Positions 1 through 11,729 of a stretch of 64,000 nt of DNA are shown piece after piece. Positions within the stretch are counted from its first letter, which is position 1; each line of letters starts with the position of its first letter. The notes under the pieces are model-generated. The model saw nothing but the letters and a program-made list of their open reading frames with translations, searched no databases and had not been told where the DNA came from. The stretch covers positions 58,294,235-58,358,234 of the forward strand of contig OZ024826.1 of assembly GCA_964016985.1 (NCBI GenBank), read 5' to 3'. Both the position numbers and the translations under genes were made by a program. Origin of the DNA: Anodontia alba. Taxonomy: Eukaryota > Mollusca > Bivalvia > Lucinida > Lucinidae.

Positions 1-175
1 GCATCCGCCCAGTCTGATCAGAGTATTTGCTGTCCACATGAAAAAAGTCTGGATCTTTAGCTACCCACTGAGTGCACAGCAAAGACTCTTATCAGACTGG
101 GCAGATGGCCAGTCTGATTTGAGTCTTCGCTAGCGCACATGTCCTTTTGTTGGTTTTGTCATGCGCCGGCTCATT
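1..175 (+). repeat. Fam-J1 inverted-repeat element, left end cut by window
   Basis: This is the right part of a ~230-bp repeat whose two halves mirror each other (CAGTCTGATCAGAG near the left, TCAGACTGGGC and TCTTCGC near the right). It ends with the family's terminal block GTTTTGTCATGCGCCGGCTC. Better copies lie at 4972-5189 and 19052-19282. It is non-coding and MITE-like. Confidence 0.7.
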
Positions 176-254
176 TTTATGTACATATTGTGTTGTTGAC
201 ATTTGACGGAACTTGTACATAGTTTGTTGAAGACACGTTTCTTCACAAAATTAT

Positions 255-257
<3 letters not shown>

Positions 258-323
<66 letters not shown>
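258..323. repeat. (AC)n microsatellite
   Basis: About 33 uninterrupted AC dinucleotides. The apparent poly-(Cys-Val) reading frame through it is an artefact of the repeat. Confidence 0.98.
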
Positions 324-325
<2 letters not shown>

Positions 326-1029
326 TCTCGTCGGATATACTAGTAGAATATACAGTCAGATTTCTAGATATCACTTTGCGATCTGTGCTGTCTGGGTCTG
401 TGGACACTATACGTTTGTACGGCTTCGCAAAGCTAACTTTTAGTCATTTATCGCACTATAAACACCTTTATTCTGCTTCTTAGCAAAGTACGAGTAGTGT
501 GCGAAGAGCTTTTTCCAGAGTAAACAAACAGGTTTGATTTGCAAACGTCGAAACAATGGCTAGCTAATATTCCAATAACATAATGATTGGCGGATAATAA
601 TGTTGCAAGACATAACAGTTTAAGCCGTCTTGATATATATGGATTCAAATAACTGCCGACTAGCATTAAACAATATCGAAAAAGATTGGCTGCTGTCAAT
701 ATTGGTATAAAAGCTGGCAAATAAACATTTATGAATGTGTCAATTATTCAGCTCTCTCATCAGAAAAAAGAGCAAAATGCTATCAACAAATAAACAGCAC
801 TGTGAAAAACATCTAAAATACATTGCATGGAAAGCAAAGACTCTGGTGCCAAAGTCTTTGCAGTTCATTGTATAAGATCTAGCAGGTACGACTATTCAAT
901 AGCTCAGTTATACTTCTTGGCATCTGAGAGAACAATGATACAGAAATACCTACAGAAAAGGCCACACTCACAGACCTCCGCCTTCCCAAGGTATCGGATA
1001 AGAATCTGTTCCAGAAAACTTAACACCTC
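324..1029. other. No gene or clear repeat seen
   Basis: AT-rich sequence with short open frames only. No coding signature, tRNA-like box or inverted repeat was recognised. Confidence 0.5.
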
Positions 1030-1530
1030 GAGTTCCGATTTATGTGTGCATTGTTTTTTAGTGGTCATTCCTTTTATAATCTATTTCTCTCTGCTACAGC
1101 TTGTGTTAGTGCTAGTCGTATCTACGTATTCTACTGCAGTTTTTTTTCTAGTCATTTAGAGTATGGTCTGAGTTTTAGAAAATTTATGAGGTCACTATTA
1201 AGATCTAATTGGCATAGGCTTTTGCATTTGGATCCGATACTTGACACCGGTTATTTTCTACTTTTTGCATAAATGTTTTCAATTCACTCAAGGATACCAT
1301 CGTGGTCTTGTTTGTGGTTTGCTCGTGTTCTGGCTTCAGATCCCATTAATCTTTTTGCTTTGTTTCATTACAGTGGTTTTGATTATATTTGTTTCACTGT
1401 GGTGTTTCACATATTAGGTAGATAAGCCCTATACGGATCGAACATATTTTTGTAATTTGTATCAAAATTAAAGGTGATGTTTCGCACGAGTAAAACTGAT
1501 AAAGTCCTACCCCCACTCCCACCCCGCCCC
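1030..1530 (+). repeat. Fam-T dispersed repeat
   Basis: The stretch from about 1328 (GTTCTGGCTTCAGATC, then TTTCATTACAGTG and GTTTCACTGTGGTGTTTCAC) recurs with ~80% identity at 11985-12170. Flanking blocks (CTACTGACCATTCCAAG, CTGTTGCAG) recur at 12180 and 44690. Boundaries are uncertain. The small open frames here are not convincing as genes. Confidence 0.55.
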
Positions 1531-1620
1531 TTGTGGTTTTCCTACTGACCATTCCAAGACAGTTCCACTGTTGCAGTTCTTCCTTTGTTGTTCCTTTTAG
1601 AATCTATCTTTACAACAGCA

Positions 1621-1819
1621 GGGCCCAGTTGTTCAAAGCGTCGTTAGCTTAATAAGCTCATTAAGGGTCATTTCGTTAACTGTTTTAGCGGATTCAAAAG
1701 CACTGCAAAAGCTACTCACATTTTTTCAGCAAAAAATTTCAGCATATTTGCGTATCATTCAATGAAAGTTTTAACGAATCGTTAACTAACGACGTCATTA
1801 GCTTTGAACAACTGGGCCC
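1621..1819. mobile_element. Fam-I MITE-like element
   Basis: The 19-bp terminal inverted repeats are perfect: GGGCCCAGTTGTTCAAAGC at the left and its complement at the right end. The subterminal GTTAGCTTAATAAG / GTTAACTAACGAC regions are also roughly inverted. A second copy is at 45778-46026. Target duplication is not clear. Length is 199 bp and there is no coding capacity. Confidence 0.8.
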
Positions 1820-2446
1820 AGGTGTTTAAGTCATGTGGCGGTCGTAGAACGTCTTCGCGTACTTCACCGTAATGTAGTTTATAAATACTGGCCCTTTATG
1901 ATCATTGAATTATAGGAAAATATATGAGGGTCGCTGATTAGACTTAATTGACTTAAACTGGATCAGAAATTTTAACATTGCAGGCATTTTTTTTTATTTT
2001 GTGTGACTCTCTCTCCCTCTCTCTCTCTGCGGGGGGCTGGGGGAGTGGGCGGGGTTTCGAAGGTCTCACGGGTCATTCCTTTTAGAATATATTTTGGACA
2101 TGCGATGAAAACACAAAACAACACTTCCTTGAAAAGACAACGAATAAATGACGACAAGCCACAACAGAAGTAACTTCTTGGAACGACCAACAGCAACACC
2201 ATTGGGCGGTTTAAACATTCGTTATGAATATTAAGTCGCAGCCTCAGTCGTCATGCAATCCTAACTACACATTTTTGTTTGGTCCATATAGCAGGTCCTA
2301 ACAGCAGAAACATAAGTATCCAAAACTGTGTTGAAACATGAAAAGGGGCAGACAGTCCAAAAGAAAACCAGCAAAACAGGGAGGGCCCGATGATGGGTAA
2401 AATTCCAAGGGTGCCTCACGCATTGAACAAACATAGTAACATATAA

Positions 2447-2685
2447 CAGCCACAACGAGAGAAAACGTACCTTCTGACTTGTACGTCTAACAATGACTCA
2501 AATCAGCCTGCGCATCCACGCAGTCTGATCAAAGTCTGTGTTGTCCACATAAAGACACCTTCCACCCTTGGCTAACAAAATTGCATCTAGTGAAGATTCT
2601 AATCAAACTGCGTAAATGCTCAGGCAGATTTGAATCTTCACTGGGCGCACATGACCAAAGGCACGTTTTCTGACGTCGCGGCTCT
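2447..2685. mobile_element. Fam-J2 inverted-repeat element
   Basis: The left arm has AGAAAACGTACCTTCTGAC, then CAAATCAGCCTGCGCATCC. The right arm has GCGCACATGACC and GGCACGTTTTCTGACG. This is a diverged relative of Fam-J1 with long terminal inverted repeats. Related copies lie at 19951, 21908, 27656, 31570, 34360 and 36413. Confidence 0.65.
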
Positions 2686-3540
2686 AAAGGCAAGTGTTAA
2701 CTGATGTAATACAGGAAGGACAGTTTAGTCTATACAAAGAAACACAATGACCGTTAGCGAATGCAAAACCTGATCAGCCTACGCAGTCGCACGACATGCT
2801 GTTTGGTCTTGGATATTCATACGTCGTAACCTTTCAGCCACCGAACCAAGAGTTTGACGATGGGCAAGCTTTTGTAGACGTTCGGTGTTTTAATTTGAGA
2901 TATGTACGTTGTTGGGCTTTTTAGTGAATGCATACACATTCGTTACCAAATGATTTGCCACTTTCTCAAACGGTAGCAACTTTTTAAGGGAAGAGTCAGC
3001 TCTCAGAAAGAACTATTTTTAAAGGAAAGAGTCCGCTTTCCATTTACGACAAGCCCGCTTTCAGAAGAAATCATATAAAGCAAGTTATCTCCTGCTGCAG
3101 TGGTCTCTGCTTGTACATGTGTCCCTTTACTTTAATTTTCTAAAAAGTAACATAAAATTGATTTTCTCAGAATTTGAAACGATGATAATATATCACACAC
3201 ATGAAACTAAACTAAAATGATAGCGACACTTCTATGAATTGATAAGACACCATTAATAAATATGTCAAGTAATACGAAGCAATGACTGATAAGCGTTTGA
3301 TCACTGATGTTTTAAACTACTTGGCGTTTCAGTTTACTTCCTTGAACATGTAGTTTATTTTAGGAATAGAAAAAAATGCCATTTCATAGTATGTTCGGGT
3401 TTCATACCAAGTAGTGTGGCACTTGGTGGATAAAAAATCCAAGTTGATTCAGTACCGCTGAATAGAAGATATTTATACCGCAGTGTGTTCAGATTCTTCC
3501 CTGTCCATCGGAAAAAAATCTTCGGATTTCCATGGATCCT
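2686..3540. other. No gene or clear repeat seen
   Basis: AT-rich unique-looking sequence with no recognised coding, RNA or mobile signature. Confidence 0.45.
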
Positions 3541-3645
3541 CGGATTTCCATGGCTCGTCCAGTGAAGACGTTGATCAGACTGCACGGATGTACAGACCGA
3601 TCTGAGACTTCGATGGGTGCACATGTCAGCGAGTACATTGTCTCA
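3541..3645. repeat. Fam-J2 fragment
   Basis: The block GTGAAGACGTTGATCAGACTG ... CTGAGACTTCGATGGGTGC matches the middle and right arm of Fam-J2 with substantial divergence. The overlapping open frame is therefore probably repeat-derived. Confidence 0.45.
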
Positions 3646-3847
3646 CTTTGCGTTGCGGCTAATTTGCTTTCGGTGAACCCCATTATATTCCAACATTTAA
3701 GATGCAAGATTTGTGGCATTTATAGGGAAATGGATCGTCACGACATCACTAAAGGATTGTTGACAATGATGTTAAGAGGAAGAAATACACTTACAGGGTA
3801 GACGACACTTTTAAATTTAGTTTCGCCCTTCTAAAAAGGAAAGAATT

Positions 3848-4122
3848 CATCACGAAAACATACCTATATAATTTTGACCCCCTTAAACCCCACTTATATA
3901 TAGTAAAACTGTTTACAGGGGTATGTATACATTATTTTTCTTATTTCTGCTCAAAAACATAGATTGTGGGTACTAATTAGAACTGCCTCGGCGGTTCTAA
4001 CGAGTACCCACAATCTATGATTTGAGCAGAAATATGAAAAAATATCAGAATTTCTATCTGAAAACTTTCAGTTTTTGGTGGCGAAATTTTCAATATATTT
4101 GGATAGGCGTGTTTTCGTAATG
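3848..4122 (-). mobile_element. Fam-A MITE, copy 1
   Basis: It begins CATCACGAAAACATACCTAT and ends ATAGGCGTGTTTTCGTAATG, the family's terminal inverted repeats, in minus orientation. The central hairpin (3961-4019) has lost part of its left arm. Length 275 bp; no open frame of note. Confidence 0.92.
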
Positions 4123-4479
4123 TTCCAGAAAGATGCAAACGGGAAGCGACGACAGTTTTGCTTATGAAAACTGGTAAACCCTACCAAGCGTATTCTGTCT
4201 CCTGAAACATCAGATCAAACAAATCATCGAGAAAGAGATTAGCTTTATTCTCTTTTATCTGACCACAACGGTCTAACATGTGATGAAAAAGAAAATAAAT
4301 ATAATTTTTGGTACCAAATTATTTATTAAGCATTAAAACTAGTTACTTTGGACCAGTATAAATTTAGACAAACTGAAATACGTAAATACTATAGTAGTTC
4401 AGAAAATAATGACGGAAACGGCTAGAAGGAAGCTGACTACTAAAATCATAAGCAAACACAAGCCAGTCTATACATCATT

Positions 4480-4890
4480 TGTTTGGCACAGTCGGTCGAA
4501 GTGAAATGATACAACTTGATAACAATGGCACCAAGAGGAAGCGTAAGCAAACCAAGACAGATAGTACACAAGCAACAAACCATAGAAAAGGAACCCAGCA
4601 AGCATTCTTTATAAATCTATAGCGGGCCGTTATCGGCCCGTCAGCTACCCTGACGGGCCGATAACGGCCCGCTATAGATTTATAAAGAATACTTACTTGG
4701 AAGCAACCAGTTTCCTCTTCCCCAGCAAGGTGTTCACAATGGCTAAACATGATCCCTTAAACACAACAATAAAAGACAATGAACAGGACAAAACACGAAA
4801 ACAAAAAGCCCCACAGCGTGCAGCCACAAGGCCACACGAAGAACGAACAACAACAGAACCACAGACTTTGAACGGTCAGCTGAAAAGCTA
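4480..4890 (-). repeat. Fam-T dispersed repeat hosting the Fam-N hairpin
   Basis: Reverse-complemented, this matches 44703-44950 (CTTCGTGTGGCCTTGTGGCTG, TATGGTTTGTTGCTTGTGTAC, CTTCCTCTTGGT). The match is interrupted at 4595-4700 by the Fam-N hairpin, which the 44.7 kb copy lacks, so the hairpin is an insertion in Fam-T. Confidence 0.6.
4595..4700. mobile_element. Fam-N GC-rich long hairpin, copy 1
   Basis: A nearly perfect palindrome with ~45-bp arms (AGCATTCTTTATAAATCTAT then AGCGGGCCGTTATCGGCCCG) around a 5-base loop, CTACC. The second copy, at 46765-46869, has the loop reading GGTAG, its exact reverse complement. The outer sides are AT-rich and the inner stem is GC-rich. It interrupts a Fam-T copy, which supports mobility. 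No protein is encoded. Confidence 0.85.
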
Positions 4891-4971
4891 TCGGGAGGTT
4901 TAAATCCATTTTTCTGATACCAAATCCTCATAATAGGTTCAAACGTTGTAAAAATACAAAATTACAAAACC

Positions 4972-5189
4972 TACAAAATGGCATGTGCGCCCAGCGAAGA
5001 CTCAGATCAGCCTGGGAATCCACCCAGTCTGATCAGATTCTTCGCTGTCCGCATGAAGAAAGCTTGGGTCTTTAGCCACCCATTGGGCGCACAGCAAAGC
5101 CTCTGATCAGACTGGGCGGATGCCCAGGCTTATCTGATTCTTTGCTGGGCGCACATGCCATTTTGGCGGTTTTGTCATGCGCTGGCTCA
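4972..5189. mobile_element. Fam-J1 inverted-repeat element
   Basis: The arms CAAAACCTACAAAATGGCAT and ATGCCATTTTGGCGGTTTTG are inverted. Inner arms GCGCCCAGCGAAGACTCAG / CTGATTCTTTGCTGGGCGC continue the pairing. The full terminal GAGCCAGCGC is retained only on the right (GCGCTGGCTC). Non-coding. Confidence 0.8.
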
Positions 5190-5611
5190 AATGATTGTTA
5201 ATATTTAAATGAAATGTCAAGTCTTATTTTCGATGAAAGGTAAGAGAGAAAGTTTTAAATATTTGCTTTTGTTCATAGTCAGCTGGTAAACGTTTAGGCT
5301 TTCAGCTTTGGAATCTTTCTAGGCGCCGCATCTTTCCAGTTGGCGGTATAACAAACAAAACGGTTCCATAAATTATTTCTTAAAACGAAATGCTTCATTT
5401 ATTCAGATACCCCCATCTTCTTCAGTTGACCACTTCAAACAGTAAAACGTGGGAAACATGGGCTTAGAAATTATGAGGAAGTTTCCGTGATAAAATAGGA
5501 ACAGGCCACATCGTTTTAGTCACTAATTATGTACAGCGTCTTTGGTCGGATTGAAGTGTGCCTAGAAAAGGAAAGGAGCGATTGCAAGTCATATGAGACT
5601 ATAATAGGAAA

Positions 5612-5797
5612 TATGACGAAGGGATATTCGTAACTCTGTGATTCTATTGAGTACACTCAACATACCATTATTTTATAGAAGCTCGAAAAGACATTTCCAA
5701 ATCATGGTGCTATGATTAACCCTGAGTGGTTTGAATTACCCATGTCTTGAACTTCTCCTCAAAAGATGTTCGAGCCATTAAAGTTCGAGTCTTTTTG
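5612..5797 (-). mobile_element. Fam-D Tigger-like MITE, partial
   Basis: It contains half of the central block (GAGTACACTCAACATACC) followed by the family's terminal region (GATTAACCCTGAGTGG, GATGTTCGAGCCATTAAAGT). The other half of the element is missing or too diverged. Confidence 0.55.
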
Positions 5798-6322
5798 TGA
5801 AAAAAAAAAATAAGTATGCGTTATACTTCATGATTTCAGAAGTGGCGAAGTGCAAGATGTGGGGAATATAATCAGCTACTGTGGACAAATCAATTAATGT
5901 TCGAATGCTCTCTCAAACATAAGTGATGCCTGGAAAAACTATAAGTTGTCAATGGGCGTAGACGCTTATAGGACATGTATAGTGATCCCAGTGAGAAAGA
6001 ATATGAAAATGCAGTAAAGCGTCTACAAAGGCTGTTTGCTTTATCCCCATCTTGCATAGATCATGATATGCAAACAGTTGACTAGAAAAAAAATTTGCAC
6101 CCACCCATTAAAAGTGATTAAGATAAATCAAATGCCGTTTTCAGAATCCGTTTCCCAGAAGAAAGCATTCCTTGGTTATGTAAAGTTCTATTTGCAAGTA
6201 CCTCCACATATGAAAATGTAATTACGTTAACAAGTCTAAAAAAACAGTTAAGATATTTTAAATTTTGTGAGTGTGTTCATTGCTCTCAAGGGTCATTCCT
6301 TTCTAGAACCTATGTAACTTGG
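5798..6322. other. No gene or clear repeat seen
   Basis: AT-rich sequence with no recognisable coding or mobile signature, apart from a short A-run at its left edge. Confidence 0.45.
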
Positions 6323-6599
6323 CATTACGAAAACCTACCTATTCAAATATGCTGAAAATTTTACCACCAAAACTGAATCTTTTCAGATAAAAAAATTCTG
6401 ATATTCTTCATATTTCTGCTCAAAATATAGAGTGTGGGTACTCGTTAGAACCGCCTCGACGATGCGGTTCTAATGAGTACTCACAAACTATGTTTTTAGC
6501 AAAATAAGAAAAACAATGTTTACCCCTGTAAACCCCAGTTTTACCACATAAAATTGGGGTTTAAAGAGGTCAAAATTACATAGGCGTGTTTTCGTGATG
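6323..6599 (+). mobile_element. Fam-A MITE, copy 2
   Basis: Starts CATTACGAAAACCTACCTAT and ends ATAGGCGTGTTTTCGTGATG. The alpha hairpin TTAGAACCGCCTC...GAGG/CGGTTCTAA is present with a small asymmetry. Length 277 bp. Confidence 0.92.
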
Positions 6600-6699
6600 C
6601 GGAATTTTATGAGTGTGTAGTGTTTAAAGCAGCATCTCAAAGCATTTTGTTTATTTCTAGAAGGTTTTTTACTCCATTAATCTGTATCAAATTACTTAA

Positions 6700-6885
6700 C
6701 CCTTGTCCTGCTGAATAAATTAAGATGCCACGCCCTCTTCTAATTGTCTGCCAATCAGATTACTTGATTCAGGTTATTGATACAAATTCATACGCTAAAT
6801 GACAAACAGTGCCGATCCAGATCAACTGATCTGGGTCTACACCGTTTGCAAAGACAGGATATATCCGGGTTAAGCAGGATAAGGA
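6700..6885. mobile_element. Fam-K1 TTAA-type MITE with beta hairpin
   Basis: TTAA at 6696-6699 and 6886-6889 flanks the element, which starts CCCTTGTCCTGCTGAA and ends TTAAGCAGGATAAGGA. TTAA target duplications with CCCT-like ends are typical of piggyBac-class elements (established knowledge). The centre holds the beta hairpin (ACAAACAGTG...CACCGTTTGC). A better copy is at 26041-26246. Confidence 0.85.
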
Positions 6886-6939
6886 TTAATCACCAATATA
6901 TTACTCATTTCCAATGCTACACGATAAAATACCATGGCT

Positions 6940-7075
6940 TATATAGGTCTATATAAGAGGGATATCAAACTGTTTTATTTCTGATTTCAGCACAAAACCT
7001 ATGCTGTTGTTACTCATAAGAAGCGCTTTGTAGAGGCGATTCTAATGAGTATCCCAACATATGTCTTTAAAAGAT
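6940..7075. repeat. Alpha-hairpin remnant related to Fam-F
   Basis: AAACCTATGCTGTTGTTACTC, then TAAGAAGCGC, and the mirrored GGCGATTCTAATGAGTATC with AACATATG form a degraded alpha hairpin. The flanks do not match Fam-A ends; they may be Fam-F. Confidence 0.5.
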
Positions 7076-7169
7076 CAATAAATTTGGCTTACCTGGAGCT
7101 ATGGCTTAGATGTGTACATTTCTAACTAAATCTGTTTATCTTAATAAAATCAGACCAACCCTAAGTGTC

Positions 7170-7435
7170 CATCACAAAAACATACCTAATATATAATTTT
7201 GACCCTCTTAAACCCTACTTTTATATAGTAAAACTTGGGCTTACAGGGGTCATCATTATTTTTTCATTTCTGCTGAAACCGTAGATTGTGGGTACTCGTT
7301 AGAACCACCTCGCAGAGGCGGTTCTAACGAATACCCACAATTTATGGTTTGAGCAGAAATATGAAAAATATCAGAATTTTTATCTGAACATTTACATTTT
7401 TTTCAGTATATTTGAAAAAGCTTATTTTCGTTATG
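7170..7435 (-). mobile_element. Fam-A MITE, copy 3
   Basis: Minus orientation, CATCACAAAAACATACCTA to CTTATTTTCGTTATG. The alpha hairpin is intact (GTTAGAACCACCTCG ... GAGGCGGTTCTAAC). Terminal repeats have several substitutions, suggesting an older copy. Confidence 0.88.
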
Positions 7436-8799
7436 CGGAAAAATTCTTCCAAATTTAAACACATAAATGTAAAAACACTTCATGCAGCAACGACGGTATT
7501 GCTTTCATAAGTGTTTGGAAAATTCAATTAGAAGTAATGTCCAAGTTTTATTTCTTAGAAGAGAATAAATCAGATATCAAAATTTGTTTGTACTCTTACT
7601 TACATTTATTCAGTAATTATTTAGTAATAAAAAACGGTAAGAAAATATTGAAAAAAAATAAAATAAAAAATAAATAAACATAAAAAAAAAAGAAAAAAAA
7701 AAAAAAAAAAAAAAGTAAATTAACGGCAACAAAAATAATAACTGTTATTATTTTCGTTGCTGTAACTGTGTTATTGACTGTATCCGCAATACATAATGTT
7801 TGACAAATGAACAGCGTTTCATTAGTTATAATTCGATTTATTTGTTTAGCCATAAAAAAGGAAAGAAAATCCTGATTGTTCTTCTAAATGCTACATTTCG
7901 TTTGTTATTTCATGTGGCAAAGTGTACAAGAACTTTAGTCGCTGTGCAATGAAAGTAGAGCGTATTGTATTATTGTAATTCCACATGACATAAACAATAA
8001 ATAATAAATCAAAGAGATGGCCAAAATTAATTATGACTTACCTTGCAGCAGTCTCCTGTTGAAAACTAGATAGAGAATCACACTTAATTCCTGAATGAAT
8101 GTTAACTTCATGTCTTCTGTCTTTATAGTCTTTATGTTTCAATATCTTTGAATGAATTAATCACATAAATATTTGTACGAATGTTCTGTCATGTTATATG
8201 ATCATCATAACGATGAATTCTGATGCCACACGGTTTAAGAAATATCCCTCTCAGCTTAATTCTTCCCTTATATCTGTAAGATGCTACTAAATGCTTGCAT
8301 TCTGATTTCAAAGTTAATATTACACTATGTGAGTTCAAATTACGTGCAACAAACTAAAACCAAAGTCACACCTAAATATAAGGGATAACGTTAACATTTC
8401 ATTTAAATACTGATAAGCTGTTATTAGAAAAAAAGACAATCATAATCTAAACCTAAACAAAACAACATAGTGTAATCAAACAGACGTGAGAAGATCAACT
8501 GGTATACTAATTGTCAACCACACGCAGCCAATTGCTACCCGAGCTTTTCCGATGAATGGTAAAGTAATTCTACAAGGGAATAAAATATCTCTCAACGGGG
8601 TTAGAAAAGCAGAATTCCAATACTGCCCCTGATGACTCCCTGGAAAGGAAATAAGAGCGGAAGGATTGAATCCCAACTAATCTTTTATTGAGATATATGT
8701 GCAATAGAAATACGATAACTCTGTTGTTAAACGTAATAACATAATTACATGTTATAATCAACATTCGCGTAAGTCATTTTGCGGTAAGCTACTGATACT
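7436..8799. other. No gene seen; A-rich tract at 7682-7714
   Basis: AT-rich sequence with a ~33-bp adenine-rich tract. No conserved coding signature or inverted repeat was recognised. Confidence 0.45.
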
Positions 8800-9015
8800 T
8801 CTTAACGCTCAGCATGCTGGGTAAAACTCTAAGCAGACGATATTTTGAAATATTTTTATCATTTTTCCCTGAAAATATGTTTGACAGTCCATGCAAATTA
8901 TCTCCTTAGGAGAAGGTTTGCATGAAATGCCAAAGCCTATTTTCTGGGAAAAATAAGAAAAAAATCATCAATTTGTCGTCTGCTGAATTTGCCAAGAGGG
9001 TGGTAAACGTAAACA
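8800..9015. mobile_element. Fam-M MITE-like element
   Basis: The outer arms carry GCAGACGATATTTTGAAAT and TTTGTCGTCTGCTGAATTTG. The inner arms TGCAAATTATCTCCTTAGGA / TTTGCATGAAATGCCAAAGC form a hairpin containing paired ATGCAAAT octamers. Related copies are at 17905, 33660, 36305 and 37655 and in each 38-44 kb tandem unit. Confidence 0.75.
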
Positions 9016-9780
9016 CAAGCCATGTTCTGAAAGTCCATGAGTTTTTAAATTAGAAGCAACGTGTTGTAACACCTTTTTAAATTAAAATGCTGCTCCCTTG
9101 GGAGATTATTTTTTTCATGCGCCATCACTGAGACGGAATGACTACATTACTTAACAAACTACTTAATTCTAATTAAAGCAGCTGTCTAAAAGGGGTGGGA
9201 GAGGATACTAAGATCGTCTCACCTCTGTTTTTTCGTCTGAAAAAAAAAATAATATGAATTGATTCAATAAGATAAATAAACTTAACATGAAAAAAAAAAA
9301 AAAAAAAAAAAAAATGATATATATGCATATTGCATCTGCATCTATCAATGTCTTCCGCAAAATTGGTTTGCTTTCATTCCAAACAAACATAATGGAATAA
9401 ACATGTACTTGCAGATAGCCAATTTTAAAGTTAAATATTCTTTAATTTAACAGCGTTTGTGACAGATGAACCTAAATTCCATTCCAGTGACAAAAAAGAA
9501 GAGCTCCATTTTGTTTAAAAGAAAGCAAACTGACTTTCGTTTAAATAAAGCGTGCAGATATAATTATAATGACTTAACTTGCCTACTATCTTTCCTAACC
9601 GCAAACAGTCTTTTGATATTCTTGAACGTTTAGACACACATTAGTATAAATGTATTTTTTCTCCGCAATCTTCCCTTTAGCACATTATAGAACTTTTGTT
9701 TATCATGAAACCACCGAAGAAAACATGTGTAAAAACACCACAACCTCTTTATAACGCTATTATTTGGAACCCGTGTTAAC
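9016..9780. other. No gene seen; poly-A tract at 9290-9313
   Basis: AT-rich sequence with one long A-run and no recognised gene or element. Confidence 0.45.
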
Positions 9781-9784
9781 TAAA

Positions 9785-10015
9785 CATCCGTGTTGTATCA
9801 ACACAGATGTATAGATTATATAGAAAAAATGACCATAAATGGTCATTTTCTATATATTATATACATTCGTGTTTAGATACAAAACTGTATAGATTATATA
9901 GAAATATAAAAATGTAAATAGTTTTATAAATTCAAAAAAAATGTACAGAATAGATAATAATAGCCACGAATGGTCGTTTTTTCTATACAATCTAATACAT
10001 TTTCGTTTTGGTACA
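9785..10015. repeat. Nested AT-rich hairpins
   Basis: TGTATAGATTATATAGAAA occurs twice, and AATGACCATaaATGGTCATT is a tight hairpin. GTTTAGATACAAAACTG and CATTTTCGTTTTGGTACA echo in inverted orientation. This is probably a decayed foldback element, with boundaries unresolved. Confidence 0.45.
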
Positions 10016-10129
10016 ACACCTTTTGGGTCCACCTTTAAACCGTCTTATATCCGAAATCGTCTTACAATGAATCGTTTTATAAAGCGGCCCCAGTATAGAT
10101 TCGAATTCAAATTTGGTTATTTATCATGG

Positions 10130-10410
10130 TCATCACGAAAACATGCCTATATAATTTTGACCCCCATAAACCCCACTTTTATATAACAAAACTGGGGTTT
10201 ACAGGTGTATACATTATTTTTCTTATTTCTGCTCAAAACATAGATTGTGGATACTCGTTAGAACCGCCTCGGCGAGGCGGTTCTAACGAGTACCAACAAT
10301 GTATGTTTTTGAGCAGAAATATGAAAAAATATCAGAAATTTTTATCTGAAAAGTTTCAGTTTTTGGTGGTGAAATGTTCAATATATTTGAATAGGCGTGT
10401 TTTCGTAATG
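10130..10410 (-). mobile_element. Fam-A MITE, copy 4
   Basis: CATCACGAAAACATGCCTAT to ATAGGCGTGTTTTCGTAATG, minus orientation, 281 bp. The alpha hairpin is essentially perfect (TTAGAACCGCCTCG/GCGAGGCGGTTCTAA). No flanking duplication is seen. Confidence 0.94.
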
Positions 10411-10867
10411 GTACTGTTACTGTGTTCCAAGCAGTAAATATCATACAATTAATTATATAAACTAATAAAACACTCATAGGAACAGAACAAGTCCACCGTA
10501 TACCTTTAAACAAAATGCAAAGCATGCATATAATTAAATGCGAATGTTTCAATACAGAACCGCTAGCCGTCTCAGAAAACGATTTCTGCCCTCTGATTAC
10601 TTATTTTCACAAATGAAGATAAGTTAGTTTCGAAGCAGGCAGATGATTCGAAGATTAATACTTCGTTGTTCTTTTATTGGTATTGGACAAACTATACTGC
10701 CGTATCGATTCCTGCTTTTTACCGGCTACTCAATTTGTTAAGCATCGCTTGTTTGTTCTCCTTCAAATTCAAATGAGTCGGGACAGGGGAAAATGTGCAT
10801 TCGGGGCATATGCGGACAGATAGGGCCCAAATCGTGCAGTCTGGTCTGAGCCTTCGTTGTCCCCTTA

Positions 10868-11371
10868 CAGAATCAATGAGTAATATAAAAATCTAAAAGA
10901 CTGCCTCTGGAAACAAAGAACACACGAGAGAACGACAACTTGAGACTGTTTTATTAGTTCTAGTCATACACAACAAGTAGTTTGCAAGGCTGTATACGGC
11001 TCCCATCCCCCACCCCCACCTCTCGCAGTACCGGCTTAAGCGGTATTCAATTTTCAAAGTAAACGGAATGGACTCAGTGATCCCAAAGGAAATAAAGATA
11101 TATTCTGCTCAATCATGCTGTACGGGGAACATTTACGCCACACGACACTTAACACCTGCTGCAGTGAAGTAAAATAAAAATCTAAAAGATAGTATTTGGA
11201 AACAAAGAAGACACAAAAGAAAGAAAATTGGAGACTCGGTTTTATTATGTCTCTTCATATACGACAATGTAGTTTGCAAAGCTGTATATGTCCCATAGCA
11301 CCAGATTAAGTGGTATTTGATTTTCAAAATAACCAGAATGGGCTCATGATCTTAAAGGAAATAAAAATATA
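10868..11371. repeat. Fam-W tandem duplication
   Basis: Two diverged copies (10868-11110 and 11160-11371) share AAAAATCTAAAAGA, GGAAACAAAGAA, TTTTATTA, GTAGTTTGCAA and AAAGGAAATAAA in order. A third fragment is at 12575-12700 and an inverted fragment near 49995-50050. No coding function is evident. Confidence 0.6.
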
Positions 11372-11443
11372 ACCTGTATAGAGTATATCAAGCTATAGCA
11401 AAGACCCTTATCAAATTGTGCGACTGTGTGGTCCTGTTTATAG

Positions 11444-11722
11444 CATTACGAAAACACGCCTATTCAAATATATCGAAATTTTACCCACCAAAAAATGAAA
11501 ATTTTCAGATAAAAATTTCTGATATTTTTCATATTTCTGCTCAAAACATAGATTGTGGGTACTCGTTAGAACCGCCTCGGCGAGGCGGTTCTAACGAGTA
11601 CCCACAATCTATGTTTTTGAGCAGAAATAAGAAAAATAATTCATACCCCTGTAAACCCCAGTTTTACTATATAAAAGTGGGGTTTAAGGGGGTCAATATT
11701 ATATAGGCGTGTTTTCGTGATG
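11444..11722 (+). mobile_element. Fam-A MITE, copy 5
   Basis: CATTACGAAAACACGCCTAT to ATAGGCGTGTTTTCGTGATG, 279 bp. The alpha hairpin is perfect, with arms extending through AACATAGATTGTGGGTACTC. Only seven bases separate it from copy 6 in the same orientation. Confidence 0.95.
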
Positions 11723-11729
11723 GTGTGCT

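Noticed and set aside
130..321. Open frame made of Cys-Val dipeptides
   Set aside because: It is the (AC)n microsatellite translated; no protein evidence.
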